64,000 nucleotides of DNA from Posidonia oceanica (taxonomy: Eukaryota; Streptophyta; Magnoliopsida; Alismatales; Posidoniaceae), in contig JAZBRS010000020.1 in the NCBI GenBank assembly GCA_037176725.1, forward strand, positions 51,240,001-51,304,000, written 5' to 3'. Made by a program: the position numbers and the translations under genes. Position 1 is the stretch's first letter; every line of letters begins with the position of its first letter. The notes below the pieces were generated by a model. That model did not search any database, was not told the DNA's origin, and saw only the letters and a program-made list of their open reading frames with translations. Shown piece by piece: positions 10,455 through 23,117 of this stretch.

Positions 10455-10745
10455 CAAGAGCTGAAAGTAAAGTGCTGAAAGGAAATTGCTGAAAGGAAAT
10501 TGTTGGAAAGAAAGTGCTGGAAGTAAAGTGCTGGATGTAAAGTGCTGGATGTAAAGTTGCTGGAAAGAAAGTGCTTGAAAAGAAAGTACTGGAAATAAAG
10601 TGCTTGAAAAGAAAGTGCTGGAAGAAAAGTGCTGAAAGGAAAGTGCTGAAAGGAAAGTGCTGGAAGTAAAGGCTGAAAGTAAAGACTGAAAAGTAAAGAT
10701 GCTGGAAACAAAGGTTGAAAGTAAAGACTGAAAAGTAAAGATGCT
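10455..10745 (-). repeat. Minisatellite of ~13-16 bp units (GGAAAGTGCTGGAAGTAAAG type)
   Basis: Short units built on AAAGTGCTGGAA are repeated imperfectly through this stretch. The same array, in the other orientation and shorter, occurs in element C at 57480-57595. The Phe/Ser-rich frames it creates are not genes. Confidence 0.85.
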
Positions 10746-11169
10746 GTGGATGTGCATGCGGTGGCGGGCACGGGCCCGGGAAAGCGGAATGCGGAAGTTG
10801 GCGTATGGACCACAGAGGAGCAGTAGCGCAATAAGAGTGCAATGTTATGCAATGTTATGCAGTGGAATGCAAGGTATAAACAGTGGAACGTCGGGCATGC
10901 GAAACTAAGAAAGCGATCCCAAGACCGCGCACTACTGCGAGTATCATCCCAAGCCGACAAGCTGCGAAAGTCTTACGGGTGCTGAGGATGATACCTTAGG
11001 GAATACACGGGCCAGGGGTTTGAATCCTAAGCGTGCGATGTCCGTGCAATGATGAAATGCAATACTAGGACTGACTCTACAGAGGACACATGGAAGCTAT
11101 ATGATGTTGTGCCATGCGAATGCTGATGATATGCCATGATATGCAACAGAATGCTATTAAACTACGATG

Positions 11170-11730
11170 AAATGAGTGATAGGTTAACGGACCTATCGCC
11201 GGATAGTTAGGGCTATCAGTCCAGTGAGGAGTTGACGGACTCATCACCAGATAGTTAGGGCTATCAGCCCGATGAAGAGTTAACAGACTCATCACCGGAT
11301 AGTTAGGGCTATCAGCCCGAATGAGGGTGGAAAGGGCAGGAATACCGAACCAGAAGGTGCGGCAGAGGTCCGGAGACGATCCCACGACAGTTGGGGATGT
11401 CAGCCCAATGCAGGTGGAGATGGGATACCATGGGGCAGTAAAAAAAATGCCCCTAGTATCGGGAACGATACCAGGGGACTGCCGAAGCGCCCCTGGCACC
11501 AAAACGCAAGGTGGATGAATGAATGGATGATTAGTTGACGGACCTATCACTGAGCAGTTAGGGCTGCCAGCCCGGTGAGATGAGGGGGACGATACCGCAG
11601 GGCAGCAAAAAAGATGCCCCTGGTATCAGGATGATACCAGGGGACAACCGAAGCGCCCCTGGCACCGAAATGCAAGGATGGGTGGATGATAGGTTGACGA
11701 ACCTATCGCCGAGCAGTTAGGGGTGCCAGC
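11170..11730 (-). repeat. Hairpin mini-repeat cluster of element D
   Basis: Successive units contain inverted arms around short loops: GATAGGT/ACCTATC around TAACGG (11178-11197), GAGT/ACTC around TGACGG (11229-11242), GATAG/CTATC around TTAGGG (11250-11265), GGGCT/AGCCC around GCC, and a long palindrome at 11617-11643 with 12-bp arms. Related units recur at 13160-13390. Confidence 0.85.
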
Positions 11731-13159
11731 CCAGATGCAAGGAATGAGGAATGCAAAGAGAATACCGAGAAAACAGGAAACCCCCCGTGGTGGGTGTGCA
11801 ATGGTCTCAACGCGGGCATGCTTCGTGGCGACACGAGGTGACAAACAAGGGACATGCCGGTCATCAAGGACCTACCCAACGCGGTGGGCGGCAAAACTTT
11901 GAAAAGCGTGGAGCCTCTGAGCGAGGCGGGCAAGAGTGCTCATCCTTGGCTCCGGTTTTCGAAAACAGGGAGAGAAGAAGGTAACAGTATATTACAGCAT
12001 GCATTTTTTGGTGGCTTTGGACTTAAAGCAGCTGCTAAGAGGGCGCTTCTGCACTTTCAGACTCCGGAGGCTCAATCCTCGCGCAACGCCATGCCGAGTT
12101 GTAGTTGGTGGCTCTCATTCTCACTCTTGGCTCAGGATGAGGCTTTGGCTTTGCAGAGTATAGCCTTTGGCTGCAGGCAGGCAGTAGAAGCATTGGATGC
12201 AGCTTCACGGCCTCCGTCTGAATTCCTCGGGGACCGGCTACCGCTTTTGACGCTCACAGGATGTTATTTCTTTTACCCTCATGAGTGACCGAATCTGCAT
12301 CTAGCCTTCCAGGAAGTAAATGTTGTCTGCACCTGGGATTGGAGCGTGCTGCTGCGCTTGGAGGGTGGGGCCAGGTCCTCCCGATTAAGTGTCCCGTGCA
12401 TTTGCCAGTGTGGCGCTTGATGTTGATAACTGAGGGGGCTTCAATACTCGTTCGAGTCACTCCTCTCTTGAGCGCCTTCTTTCTTCAACTTCTGTCTTCA
12501 TTTTTCTTTTGTGCTCAGCATGCATATCATGTTATCATATTCTTTTGCTCACATGATCTCTATTCTTTTGGATATGCATGACTTCGCCCTCTTGGGGTAG
12601 CAGTCGTTGATGAGGCATTAAGAATTCGACTGATCGGCGTACACCTTCAGCCTCTGTAATGTGTGCTTACAGCCTCTAGCTATGCTTTGTTCTGCTTCAA
12701 TCCTGTCCATGTTCGGTGGACTCTGTTGATAAGGTAGATCTCGCTTGTAGGAGTTCTGAAACTCAGCGGGATGCTCTAATTCTACTCTCAGTCTCACTTT
12801 ATGGCCACATGCAAGAGATGGCGTTGCTCGGGTGAGACCTGCCTGAGATTGTCACTGCTTGACATCCTCCAGGCGCTGCTTGTTTGTCTATAGCCAGGTT
12901 TCTGATTATACAAATTTTTATGGGTTTTGTATATTTTAGAAGGGGAAGGGACAAGCATGCTTTTGGGTTTTTGCATTGGTTTTGTATTTTTTATGGTTTT
13001 TGGCTTAAGAAAACATAAAAAGGGCAAACCAACGGCAATGTGAGAAAATATTTTTGCGTTTTCTGATTTTCTTGATTTTTTTGGTGCTTTTGTCTTTTAT
13101 AGGATGCATGAAATGACATGTATGTGCAGAAGATGAAGGATGCATGATGATAGGTTTGT

Positions 13160-13390
13160 GCATGAGAATGTACAGAGTGATAGGTTGACGAACCTATCAC
13201 CGAATAGTTAGGGATATCAGCCCGGGGATGACAGGTTAACAGACCTATCGCTGAGCAGTTAGGGTTGCCAGCCCAAATGTGATAGGTTAACAGACCTATC
13301 GCCGAGCAGTTAGGGTTGCTAGCTCGGAAGTGATAGGTTAACAGACCTATCGCCGTGCAGTTAGGGTTGCCAGCCTGAATGAGGGAATGA
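13160..13390 (-). repeat. Second hairpin repeat cluster of element D
   Basis: About four tandem units of about 50-55 bp. Each has GATAGGT/ACCTATC-type arms around TAACAG or TGACGA, followed by a GGGTTGCCAGCCC-type small hairpin. Confidence 0.85.
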
Positions 13391-13837
13391 ATGCAAGAAG
13401 CAGAAAGGGATGCATGCTTTTTAATGGGTTTTGTTGATTTTATGCATTTTATGATTTTCAGGAAAGGCGAAAAACCACAAAAATAAAACAAAACGAAAAG
13501 AAAAGACAATGCAGGAAACAAAAGGGAGCTAAGAAGGACTTACCTGTCAGCAACCTTGGGAGGGAGGCGTTGGGTTCACTCCTACGCTGCTGATGTTGTC
13601 AGCGGAGTCCACGGTTGGCAGTGCGGGTAGCATTGGGGCTACTGGAGCTGCTGACGGCAGTGCGGGGAGCACTGGAGCTACAAAAGTTGGAGGAGGAACT
13701 ACCTGGATGACGCTGCATCTGGGCTTGCTGTCGACGCTGCCGTTGCATCCCCGAGCGTCCCTCGGACGAGACAGGAAAGGCAGGAAAAGGGGATTACGCC
13801 GAGGGGATCAGAAGGATCCACCGGGGCAGAGTTGGAT

Positions 13838-15978
13838 TCAGAAAAGATTGGGGTAGACCCCCGAGGTTCCAGTAGAGGAAGGATTGGCTACACTAGGGGG
13901 TGCAAGTGCAGGTGCAGGTGTATGCATATGTGCTTGCTCCTGCTCGCCAACGCTGATGATCCTATGATCGATCAGGCGTTGAATGGCATCCCGGAGAGTG
14001 ACACAGTTGTCCGTCGAGTGCTCGGTGGCCCGATGGAAACAACTGAACTGATCCATATCATGCCACCACGGAGGCGGGTTTGGTGACGGACAGACAGCCG
14101 GGAGTCTCAGGAGTGACTCAACTTGAGGGAAGATGACGCTCAGTGCTTCGGGGAGAGGCGTATAATCACACTCAGCCCGACGAGGTCGTCTTTGCCCTGG
14201 ATGGAGTCCTTGCCGAGCGGGTGCGACGTGATGCACGGGCTCGACGGTGACAGAGTGCTCAGTGGGTGCAAAATTAGGTGCGTGCTCTAGCGGAAAGGGT
14301 CTAGCTGACTCTCTACATAGGCAGGCTCTTCAGGAGAATCGGCGCATAACTCAGAGAGCAATTCGGAGCAGGCAGGAGTGGAGCTGTTGTTGTTGCTGCT
14401 GCGATTGTTGGAGGTGTTGGCCTGCCTAGCCAATGCAGATAGTGCGGGGAAATGCCCACTTCGCAGCGAGCTTTCCGCGCGGACGCCAGCCCTAATCAGT
14501 GATGCATGACTAGTGATGTGTAGAATGCAAAGTAGAGACCCAATCGCTGGCAGCGCCCCTTTAACGATCATCTCGATAGAATCCTCCTTAGAGGGTTTAT
14601 CTTTGACCTGGGCGGCTAAGGAGCGCCAGCGATCGACATACACCTCGAATGGCTCTTGGGGTCTCTATCGGATAGCGACAAGATCCTCCCTCTTGGGGAT
14701 CAAGTCAAGGTTGAAAGCATACTGCTCAAGGAAGGCCTGAGAAAGATCAGTCCAAGTTCGAACCGCAGCCATGTCAAGGGAAGTGAACCACTTGAGCGCA
14801 GGGCCGGTTAAACTCTTCTGAAACAGGCGGATAAGGAGCCTTTCATCAGCCTGAAGCTGAGCAAGGTCCCCGCAGTACATTTTCAAATGCGAAATAGGGC
14901 AGCCTTTATGATTGTATTTATCGAAGACCGGGATACGGAACTTCGAAGGGAGTGCGGCCACAGGAAAGAGACAGAGGTCGCGAAACTGGTAAGACTGGTG
15001 GTCCTTGTCCTGCACTAGACATAGTGCTTTCTCCAGAACATCCATCCTGTTATTGATGGGGTCTGGATTAGCCACCACAAGAGGTGAGGCAGCAGGGGTA
15101 GGGACCACATACGCCGAGTGGGTCGCACCTAAGTGCTCCTCTGGATCTACCATCGCGTCGCCTGATAGAGCAACGAGATGGCTAGCGTATCCGTGTGTGC
15201 ATGCAGTGTAGGCAGGAAAGTATGCTGGGTTCTGAACCTGATGCAAGGGAGAAGGGTAGGTAATATGCTGTGTAGTGTGAGTTGCAGATTGTTGGAGCAA
15301 TAGTTGCTGTGCAGGCGCGATGCCGGGCAACGAGCCAATGGGATACTGTGCTCCAACCAGTCCGACAGACTGATTACCAGGACATGGAGTTGAATGCAGT
15401 GCACAGTGTTGTGCAGAAGCAGGAGACAGATGCCGCGCCCCCATCATTGAAGCAGTGTGTAGCTGGGGCGATGGTCTGGGCGGGGGTGCAGTGTGTGCAA
15501 GAGCAGGCCGCAGAGGAACCTCAGGGGCAACAGGAACACAAGAGGGGCGAATTGATAGAGCCATACCTCGCAGTGTGTGGGCAAGCTCCATCAGGTGCTG
15601 GTACCGCACTTCAGGGGACCCGTGAGTGGGAACACTGAATTGCAGAACTGGCTATGAGGCAGACTCAAGGGATCGAGAACCTATGGCAAAGGTCGCCGTA
15701 GCAAAAGGGATGTCGGAAGCGACATATCCCAGGGACGAAGGGGTCAGAGGCTCCTCCGGAGCACTAGGGGCGGTCATCGAGATAGATTCGACGACCGGAT
15801 CCAGAGGAGCGCAAGTCTGCCAATGGGCCGCAGCAAACTGGGGTGCCCCAAACACCTGAGGGTGGAATCCTGGTGTCATAGAGGGCACAGAGCGAATGGA
15901 GGTGAAATCCGGAAGAACCCAAGTGGTAAACCCCTCCGAATCAATGGTAAAGTGGAGCTCACCGGCAGACTAGGCCAT
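13838..15978 (-). pseudogene. gag: gag of element D, inactivated
   Basis: This is the structural capsid polyprotein of the element, aligned throughout with the gag of element C. The ATG at 15978-15976 is followed by TAG at codon 3; the C copy has CGG there. At C's TAG (codon 20) D instead has TGG, so each copy shows the other's ancestral state. The PF03732-type core (FRIPVFDKYNHKGCP, then FTSLDMAAVRTWTDLSQAFL) lies at about 14940-14700. Further stops occur near 15650 and 14665, and a 1-bp deletion near 14300 shifts the frame before the C-terminal knuckle CHHC motif (CFHRATEHSTDNC-like, about 14040). It cannot make full-length Gag. Confidence 0.92.
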
Positions 15979-17260
15979 CGCTGACTGAGTCTAAGTGAGG
16001 AGAGGCTGTGACGAGAGAACGAAGATGCAAAGCCTAAAGGAGAGCTACTGCCGGAAGCAACGAGTAGCTCAGAGACAGAGAAGGGACGCTCAGAGTCTGG
16101 GCAGCGGATCCCGCACCTACCTGCAAAAGAGTAAAGGCGTTAGAGGTTGAATGCAATAAAGAGTTATTAGGGGTGGCATGAATGGCATACGTGCAAATGA
16201 ATGTCCTAAAATGCGCTCTCTCACCATGCATGTCCTGAGTAGATGACCTACTAGGACGCACTCATGGGTAATGGGTTTAGACAGACTCCAGGTCAGAAAA
16301 AGCAGGTTCCCTGTCGAACTCCTAGCTAGAGCTGAGGAAATAACAGGGTGGTGCGTTGGTGGCCCTGACCCCGCCAAAAGCGTGGGTAGTACACTCCAGT
16401 AGCACCGACACGACCCCTGGACAAGGGGGACGGACCGACTGACTTGGGCCACGCCAGAAGCAGTGGAACAAGAGGTCGGGACCATCCTTCGCAAACTGTG
16501 GGTGGACTTAGAAGAGAGGATGCATGCTCTCTAAAATGAATCAAACATGCAAAATGCTTTAGAGTCTTTTACTTGCGTTTTATTAACCAGAAAGGGGGAA
16601 AATTACAAGTTATTGGCTCTAGTTGTGCTTAGATGTTATTGCTTGGCTTTATTGTGGCTTTTAGATTAAGCAAAAGGGGAAGCAAACATGTTTCTATTGT
16701 CCTAGGCATGGCATATGCAAAAGGGAAAGAGACAGAGAAACATGGCATGCAAACAATCACACAAGAGAGCAAAAGGCATGCGCATGGCGTGTGCGGGTGT
16801 TTGTGAGCATGATAGTGAAGGGAAAGCATTCACCACATCAAAAGGCATATATACAGGGCATGTGCGTGAGTAGTGACATAGCAAGTGTGTAAAAGAAGCA
16901 TTCATCATTCAAAAAGCATGTATTGTTGCCAAACAAGTATGTAGACATGCATTGTGTAGGAAATAAAACAGTAATAAGCAAGTAAGATAGAGAAAGTAAA
17001 GATAGGTAAGCAAAGCAGGTAAGAGCAGAAGCAAAGAAATAAACAGGCAATCAAGCAACAGAGACAAAGCAAAGCAAGGCAAAGCAAAAACCAAGGTAAA
17101 GCAAATGAGGGAGGTGCAAAACCTAAGCAGAGTAACCACGAGGCGACTCGCTAGGAGTTTGCACAGAAGAGCAAGCAAAACAGGCAAAAGAGGCACAAAG
17201 GCAGACAAGGAAAGCAAATCCCAAGCGAGCGAAAGCGAAGGCGAAAGCCGGAGTCTACTA
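15979..17260 (-). other. Untranslated leader of element D
   Basis: About 1.3 kb between PBS and gag, collinear with 50881-52135 of element C. It includes a short CTTTCG repeat next to the PBS. The Leu/Cys-rich minus-strand frames here show no homology I recognise and are not conserved as frames in C. Confidence 0.7.
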
Positions 17261-17278
17261 TCCCCTGTAGAGTCGCCA
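17261..17278 (-). promoter_or_regulatory. Primer binding site of element D
   Basis: The minus strand reads TGGCGACTCTACAGGGGA one base after the LTR end (17280). It differs at a few central bases from the C copy (TGGCGACTCCGCTGGGGA). The TGGCGACTC core is typical of Tat/Ogre elements, which are reported to prime with tRNA-Arg; I could not check the tRNA. Confidence 0.75.
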
Positions 17279-17279
17279 C

Positions 17280-20200
17280 TATAGTAATCCTGGTGTTTAG
17301 ATCATCCATGCACACTGCCGAAAGCTTGCGTGCACCGATCAGAATCAGGTTCACTATTAGCAGTTATGTCTGAGGAGGAAGGCTCAACTCGAAAACACTT
17401 AAACAGAGGAGAAAAGATAAGAAAAGAAGAAGATAAGACAATTCAGAGTCGCCATCGTGTCTATTATCGAGATACAAGGAAAATCAGGGAAATGCGTGGA
17501 TTAACACGCAAAACCAAGCAAAGGACACAATGCAAAAGAAAACAAATGCAAATGAATGCAAATGATATGATTGATGTCTAGGATAAGGGTAATATGGTCA
17601 TTACGGGCCAAAAGACTAGGCAAGGACTCCTGTTACGTGTGGGGAAGGTGTTAGGCACCCCCGACATGCCCGAGAATCGGTCTTTCTAGGCTTACGCTCG
17701 CATACGCAGGGAAATGCAGGTTTGAATGCCTAAGTGCCAATGAATGCCTATCTAAATGCTCAAAGGTGTGCTCTAAGTGATGGAATGCAATGCAAGGAAG
17801 TAAACGTGCAGTTTAAGTGCTCAGCAACGCTGTCTGTGTTCCGAATCGGGCGAACCCTGGTCTGTGAGAACTCCAAGCAGTAAGCATCACTGCCCTATAT
17901 GCAAATGCAGTCGATAAAACAAAACAACGGTAAAACCAAACAATGCAGGCGACATGCAAGAGAAAACAGCATAAAACACGCGAAAAGATACGAAAAACAG
18001 AAGCAGCACACGAAACGGTGCAGGAAACAAGATTGGCACGCAAAACAGTGCGAAAAGCAAGGCAGGCACACAAAACGGTGCGAGAAACAAAGCGGGCACG
18101 CGAAACGGTGCGAAAACAAAGCAAGCACGTAAAACGGTGAGAGAAAACAAAGCGGGCACGCAAAACGGTGCCAAAATCGAAGTGGGCACGCGAAACAGTG
18201 CCAAAGCAAGCGGGATAAAACATCGATAAAGCCATGCAGATGTGAAGGAGAAAAGCAAAAGAAGCAAAGGGGTGGCAAACAGCGCAAGTGTAAGAACGAA
18301 CGCTGTTTAGGGACCACGCAATGTAGGTGTGATGACCTACAAAGGGGAAAGGAAGCAAGTGGAGGGATCACCACTGTTTTGTGACCATTTCCCACCAAAG
18401 TATCCCACGACATGTCCCGCACGCTGCCAAAAGCTCGTGGTGCGATCGGATCGTGGAAAAGGGGGAAGAAAATCACATTTAGTGATGAATCCAGGGGAAA
18501 CACAACCCAAAGATGCCAAGAATACGTGAAAATGGGAGATAGAGTTGGTAGATAGGAAGAGGAGGTCCTAATCTACATGTTCGAGAAAACAGGACGCAAA
18601 AACCATGCATGCAATGCAAATGATATGCAAATGAATGCTGTGCAGGGATTCAGGAGGACTTACCTTGGAGATCTGAAGCCTGATTGGAGAAATGCTTGAT
18701 CTGCATTGAAGTGCGCTCCACCGAGGTTGTCCAGGTAGCTTGTTTGAGAAGATCCGGCAGTCTGATCAGAAGATATGCTGGCTTCAAGGCAGAAGGGCCA
18801 GAACAGGGGAGAAGAATGGATCTAAGTGTAAAGGAGGTCCTAGGAGTGTGCAAAACAGGTCCTCCTATGTAAATGGGAACTAGGAATGCTTAAGTGTGTG
18901 CAAAGAATGCTAAATGCAAAGATGCATGGGTGCAAATGCATGTAGAAATGCAAGAAGGACCCAAGAATGACTTTTTAGAAAACTTAAGGACCTATATGCA
19001 AAGATTTGAAAAGTTAGGGGCTTATATGCAAGGCTTTTGAAAACTTGGGGGTCTGAATGCAATTTTACAAAATACAGGGTTTGAAATGCAATTTAATAAG
19101 GTAAAACATGCATTTAAATGAGTTTTGAAAACATGTGAAGGACTTACATGCAATTTTAAAACATTCAAGGGCTAAAATGCAATTTTATAAGCAAAAGTAC
19201 GCATTTAAATGAGTTTTGAAAACATGCAGAGGACCTATGTGTAATTTTAAAACATGCAGGGTCTAAAATGCAATTTTATAAGAAAAAATGCTGAAAAACA
19301 GATGCTGCGCATGCAAATGAAGGACCTATGTGTAAAAATCAGAAAATGAGGGATGGAAATGCAATGCAGTAAGAAAAGATGGAAAATAAATGCTTTGATT
19401 AACAGATCAGAGGACTAAAAAGTAAATAAAGTAAAAGACAGGATTAAAATGCAATTTACTAAGGTAAAATCAGAGTATTAAATGAGATTATCAATAAAAG
19501 GACTAACATGCAAAAATAAAAAGCCACAGGACTGAAAAAAAAGAGCATAAAACTTATTTGAACTACAACAAGACTAACAAGTAAATAAAATAAACAGCAG
19601 GACTAGAAAGTAAATGTGTAGAAACTTAAATGAACTGTAAATGGACTGGAATGTAAATAAAATAAATGACTGGGTTGGAAATAAAGAAAAATAAATAAAC
19701 TATAACTGTAGAGGACTGAAATGAAAATAAAAATACATGCAGGGGCTGAACTAAAATAAAAGCTAAAGGAAAACACAGCAGGAGGACTAACTAGCAATTA
19801 ATCAGATTTTTAGGTTTTTTAGGCAATTTCATATGATTTAAATTCAAACTTAAATGATTCTTAAACTATGGCAGAACTGGAAAGCAATAAAATAAAAGCA
19901 TGAGGTGGATATGCAATACATGGCAAAATTTGCATGCTAAAGAAAAATAACGGCACAGTAAATTCACAGCAGCCATGGTCACTGTAGCAGTTGCTAGTAG
20001 TGACCATGAACGGAGGAGGAGGGCAGCTGGAGCAGTGCTGAGCGGCAGGCTGCATTCACCGGAGCTGTGCGGAGGTCGGAGCAGCGTCGGGGAGCCGTGG
20101 CATGGCCTGGAGCTGGCCGGAGTGGGCGACAGAGGTCTACAGACTTGCTCGGAGGCTGAGCAGACGATTGGCGCGTCGGGGAAGCGATCTGAAAGCACCG

Positions 20201-23117
20201 GCGTGCTCCTGGAGCTCGTGCGGTCCTCAGGCGATGCTCGGAGCTGAGTTCTGCTGACTGGAGTTGCGGATCAGAGCCGGAGCTCGCTGGAGAAGACGAT
20301 GGAGCGGCAGCGTTGACTTCGACGCAGAGGGAGGGAAACCCTATTCTAATGGTCGGAAAAGCAAGTGGGAAAGAAAATTAGGCTAAGGGGAAAGGAAATT
20401 ACCTGTTTCCATGGTTGAGAAGTCCCCCTGACGCAGGTGGTTTCAGTGGACACCGGGGTTTGGCGGAAGGAGGGGACGTCGACGGCTCGGGAAGGCTTGG
20501 ATCTTCTCAGTGCGACCCTTCGGAGCTTCCTGAACGTCTGGAAGGCAGCTGCGAAGACCGGTGGAAGAATCGGCTCTGATGGGTGCTCTAGAGACACCAA
20601 GAGGTGGGGAGAGGTGTTCACTGCCCTCTGGTTCAATTGGAAGGTGCCGGCGAACTCCTGGTTGCTCAATGGAGGTCTCTGGGGGGTTGAATTGGGTTGT
20701 GGGTCGCTGGAGAGGGAGATTACTGAGGTCTGGATTTCTGGACAGAAAAGGTCGCAGGTGTTTGTTGTGAGAGGTTGGTGCTGTGGTGGGGATGAGGGCT
20801 GAGGCTCAGGTGGGTTGGGAAGGTGGGGTTCTGGTGAGTTGTATGCTGGAGTTTGGGCAAGTTTGGGGCTCAGGGGAGATGGGAATTCTGAGGAAGGAGG
20901 TGTTGGGTTCTGTTGAGCTGTATCCGGTGGTGTTGGGGTGATTTCTGGGCTGGCTTTGGGTGTGGATTGGAAGGGTGGATTGCTGGAAGTTTGGTCGAGA
21001 CTGGGGGGGTGACATGGGAGTGGTTTGCTGGGTGGAATGGGTGCTGGTTTCAGATGGAATGGAAGAGGAGGAAGAGCTGAGTTTTTGCAGAGGGAAAGAA
21101 GGAGAATTGGGTGCTCTCAACTGCTCTGGTGCTCTCTCTCTCAGGGTGAAGAAAAAAGGTGTGGAATGAGGGGAGATTGAAGCTGGGGGTTTTAACAGGG
21201 GCTCCGAATGAAACGAGCGTGCTGGGATTTTGAAAATCCATCGGCGCGGGCTGCAGCTGACGGAGTGAAGGACGACCGGCGAAGAGACTAGCAATTAATG
21301 CCCTGGAAGTCCCGTAGAGAGAAGAGAGAGGAGGATGAGTTGGTGCTGAAATGACCGAGAGGGAGAAATTGAATTCAAAGAAGAGGGAGGGAGCTGGTGT
21401 TCGCGGGAGAAGAAGCTGGGAAAGAAGAGGAAGAAGGAGGGAAGAAGAGGAGAAGGAGCGACCGTGGGCCGGGCCTGCGTGCGGAAAATAAAAGAAAAAA
21501 AAGAAAGAAGGAAGGAGGAAAGGGTTGGGCCGGACCAAAAGAAGGAAAGAAGAAATAGAAAAGAAAGGAAGAAAGGAAGAAAAAGAAAGGGAGAAGAGAA
21601 AGAAGAAGAAAATTAAAATAAAATAAAACAAAAAGATTTGAAAATGTTTTTAAGGTGGTTGTTTTGGTTAGGATTTTTGATTAGGTTTTTAATGGTTGTT
21701 TTCAATTAGTTAATTAGGATTAGGAAGAGTTCTAGTTTTGTCTTTTTAAGATTTTCTTTTAATTTGTTTCTTGATTTTGTTTTAAATGTTTGTTAAGTTT
21801 TTTAATTGTTTTTTTTAGTTAAGTTTTTCTTGTTAAGTTCTTTTCCTTGTTAAGTTGGGATTTTTAATTAGGATTTTTTAATGGGTTGTTTTTTAATTAA
21901 TTAGGGTGAGGTTTAGCTTTTGATTTTAGTCTTTTAGGGTTTTTTCTTTAGTCTCCTTTAGATTTTTTTTGATTTAAGTTCTTTTAATATTTTTTAGTTA
22001 AGTTTTTTCTTGTTAAGTTTTTTAATTAAGTGTTTTTAGATTGTTTCAAGTTTTTGATTGTTTCTTTTTTCTTTTTAATTAAGTTCTTAAATTGTTTCTT
22101 TTAGATTTGTTAAGTTAAGTTTTTTTTTTCCTTAGTTAGTTGTCTTAGTATTTTTTAATTGTTTTCTTTCTTCTTAGGATTTGTTTTTTGATTATTTTTA
22201 ATAGGGTTTTTACCGATGGTTTGTTTTGATTATATTTTGGTTTTTGCTTGATTTTATAGCATTTTCTTTTTGTTTGTTTTACATTTTTTAGATTGCATTC
22301 ATAGCTTTTAATTTTTGTTGAATTTAGTTAGGTTTTTGTTTTTAATTGCTTGTTTAAGTTTTTAATTATTTCTTTTTAGGATTTTGATTTGTTTTTCATT
22401 TGTTTTAAAGTTTTAAATGTTTTTAAGGGTTTTTCAAAGATTTAATGGAAGGAAGGAAAAGAAAGAGATGAGGAAGAAGTAAAGGAAGAAATGAATGAGT
22501 AAAGAAGAAAGATAGGAGTGGAAGGAAAACAAATATTAGAAAATCAAGGAATAAGCTAAAAATAAAATATAAATATAAATAAAATACAGAAGAGATAGAT
22601 GCACAAGGTGGGCCCACAGCCCGGCAAGGAAAAGAGAGAGAAAGGAGTGAAAAGAAGGAGAATAAGAAGGTGAGAGAGAGGAGAGAGAAAAGAATAATCT
22701 AGGAGAGAGAAAAGGATAATTTGGAGAAAAGAAGGGGTTAGAGGTTTAGAAAAGAGGTGAAATTTGGGGAGTGTGTGGCCTAGGGTCTCTAGTGTTGGAC
22801 CTAATGTTTGGGTTTGGAAGGGTTTTGAGGTGTAGAAAAAGGGTAGTTTTACCTAGGTTTTCTAGGGTTTTGGGGAGTGGTTTTGGTTTGAAATTTCTAA
22901 GGATTTTTGGCAGGTTTGTTAAGTTAGAGATGGGTGAGTTTTCCTATGGTTTTTGGGAAGTTTTTGGGCTTCAGAAAGGAGTGTGATTCTAGGTTAGGTT
23001 TGGGCTTGTTTTGGAGAGAAGGATGAAAAGGAATGTGTAGGTTTGAACCTAGATTTGGATCTTGAAGCCACCAGAAGATTCCAATTGATTCAGCCTGTCA
23101 AAATGGGGGTGCCAACA
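17280..23117 (-). mobile_element. 5' LTR of element D (5838 bp)
   Basis: Minus-strand start TGTTGGCACC at 23117 and end ...ATTACTATA at 17280, with the terminal CA mutated to TA. It contains, from its start, the GA/CT-rich block (about 22640-22720), a long AT-rich region (21640-22420), a GC-rich region (about 20000-21480), degenerate ~89-bp repeats (about 18950-19480), a ~30-bp minisatellite (17940-18210) and the conserved terminal region. The several purine/Phe-rich ORFs inside are by-products of these repeats. Confidence 0.88.
17940..18210 (-). repeat. ~30-bp LTR minisatellite (GGCACGCAAAACGGTGC units), element D
   Basis: Tandem units built on GGCACGCAAAACGGTGCxAAA. The same array is in the solo LTR (29640-29900), the B LTR (38580-38990) and, in the opposite orientation and much longer, the C LTR (49426-50160), with different unit numbers in each. 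Confidence 0.9.

Larger units (their letters stand above)
9640..13550 (-). other. Noncoding 3' region of element D (repeat rich)
   Basis: No credible gene is visible. The region is collinear with 54415-57955 of element C. It contains a minisatellite at 10455-10745, hairpin repeats at 11170-11730 and 13160-13390, and, on the minus strand, CAG|GTAAGT at 13546-13538 near its upstream end, which looks like a splice donor and is conserved in C. Confidence 0.75.
9267..23117 (-). mobile_element. Element D: LTR-gag-LTR retrotransposon lacking pol, inserted in LINE E
   Basis: Minus-strand order is 5' LTR (23117 to 17280), PBS (17278 to 17261), leader, gag (15978 to 13838), a long repeat-rich noncoding region, PPT (about 9640-9650) and the first ~370 bp of the 3' LTR (9639 to 9267). 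No protease, RT or integrase is present. The noncoding region is collinear with the gag-pol spacer of element C. D is therefore either a non-autonomous derivative that depends on a pol-bearing relative, or the product of a pol deletion. The 3' LTR is cut at the LINE E junction, so no target duplication can be checked. On the intact side the flank is GTAGG. Confidence 0.85.

Noticed and set aside
16629..17217. Leu/Cys-rich membrane-like minus-strand ORFs in the D leader
   Set aside because: The frames are not conserved in the C leader and arise from CTTTGCTT-type sequence.
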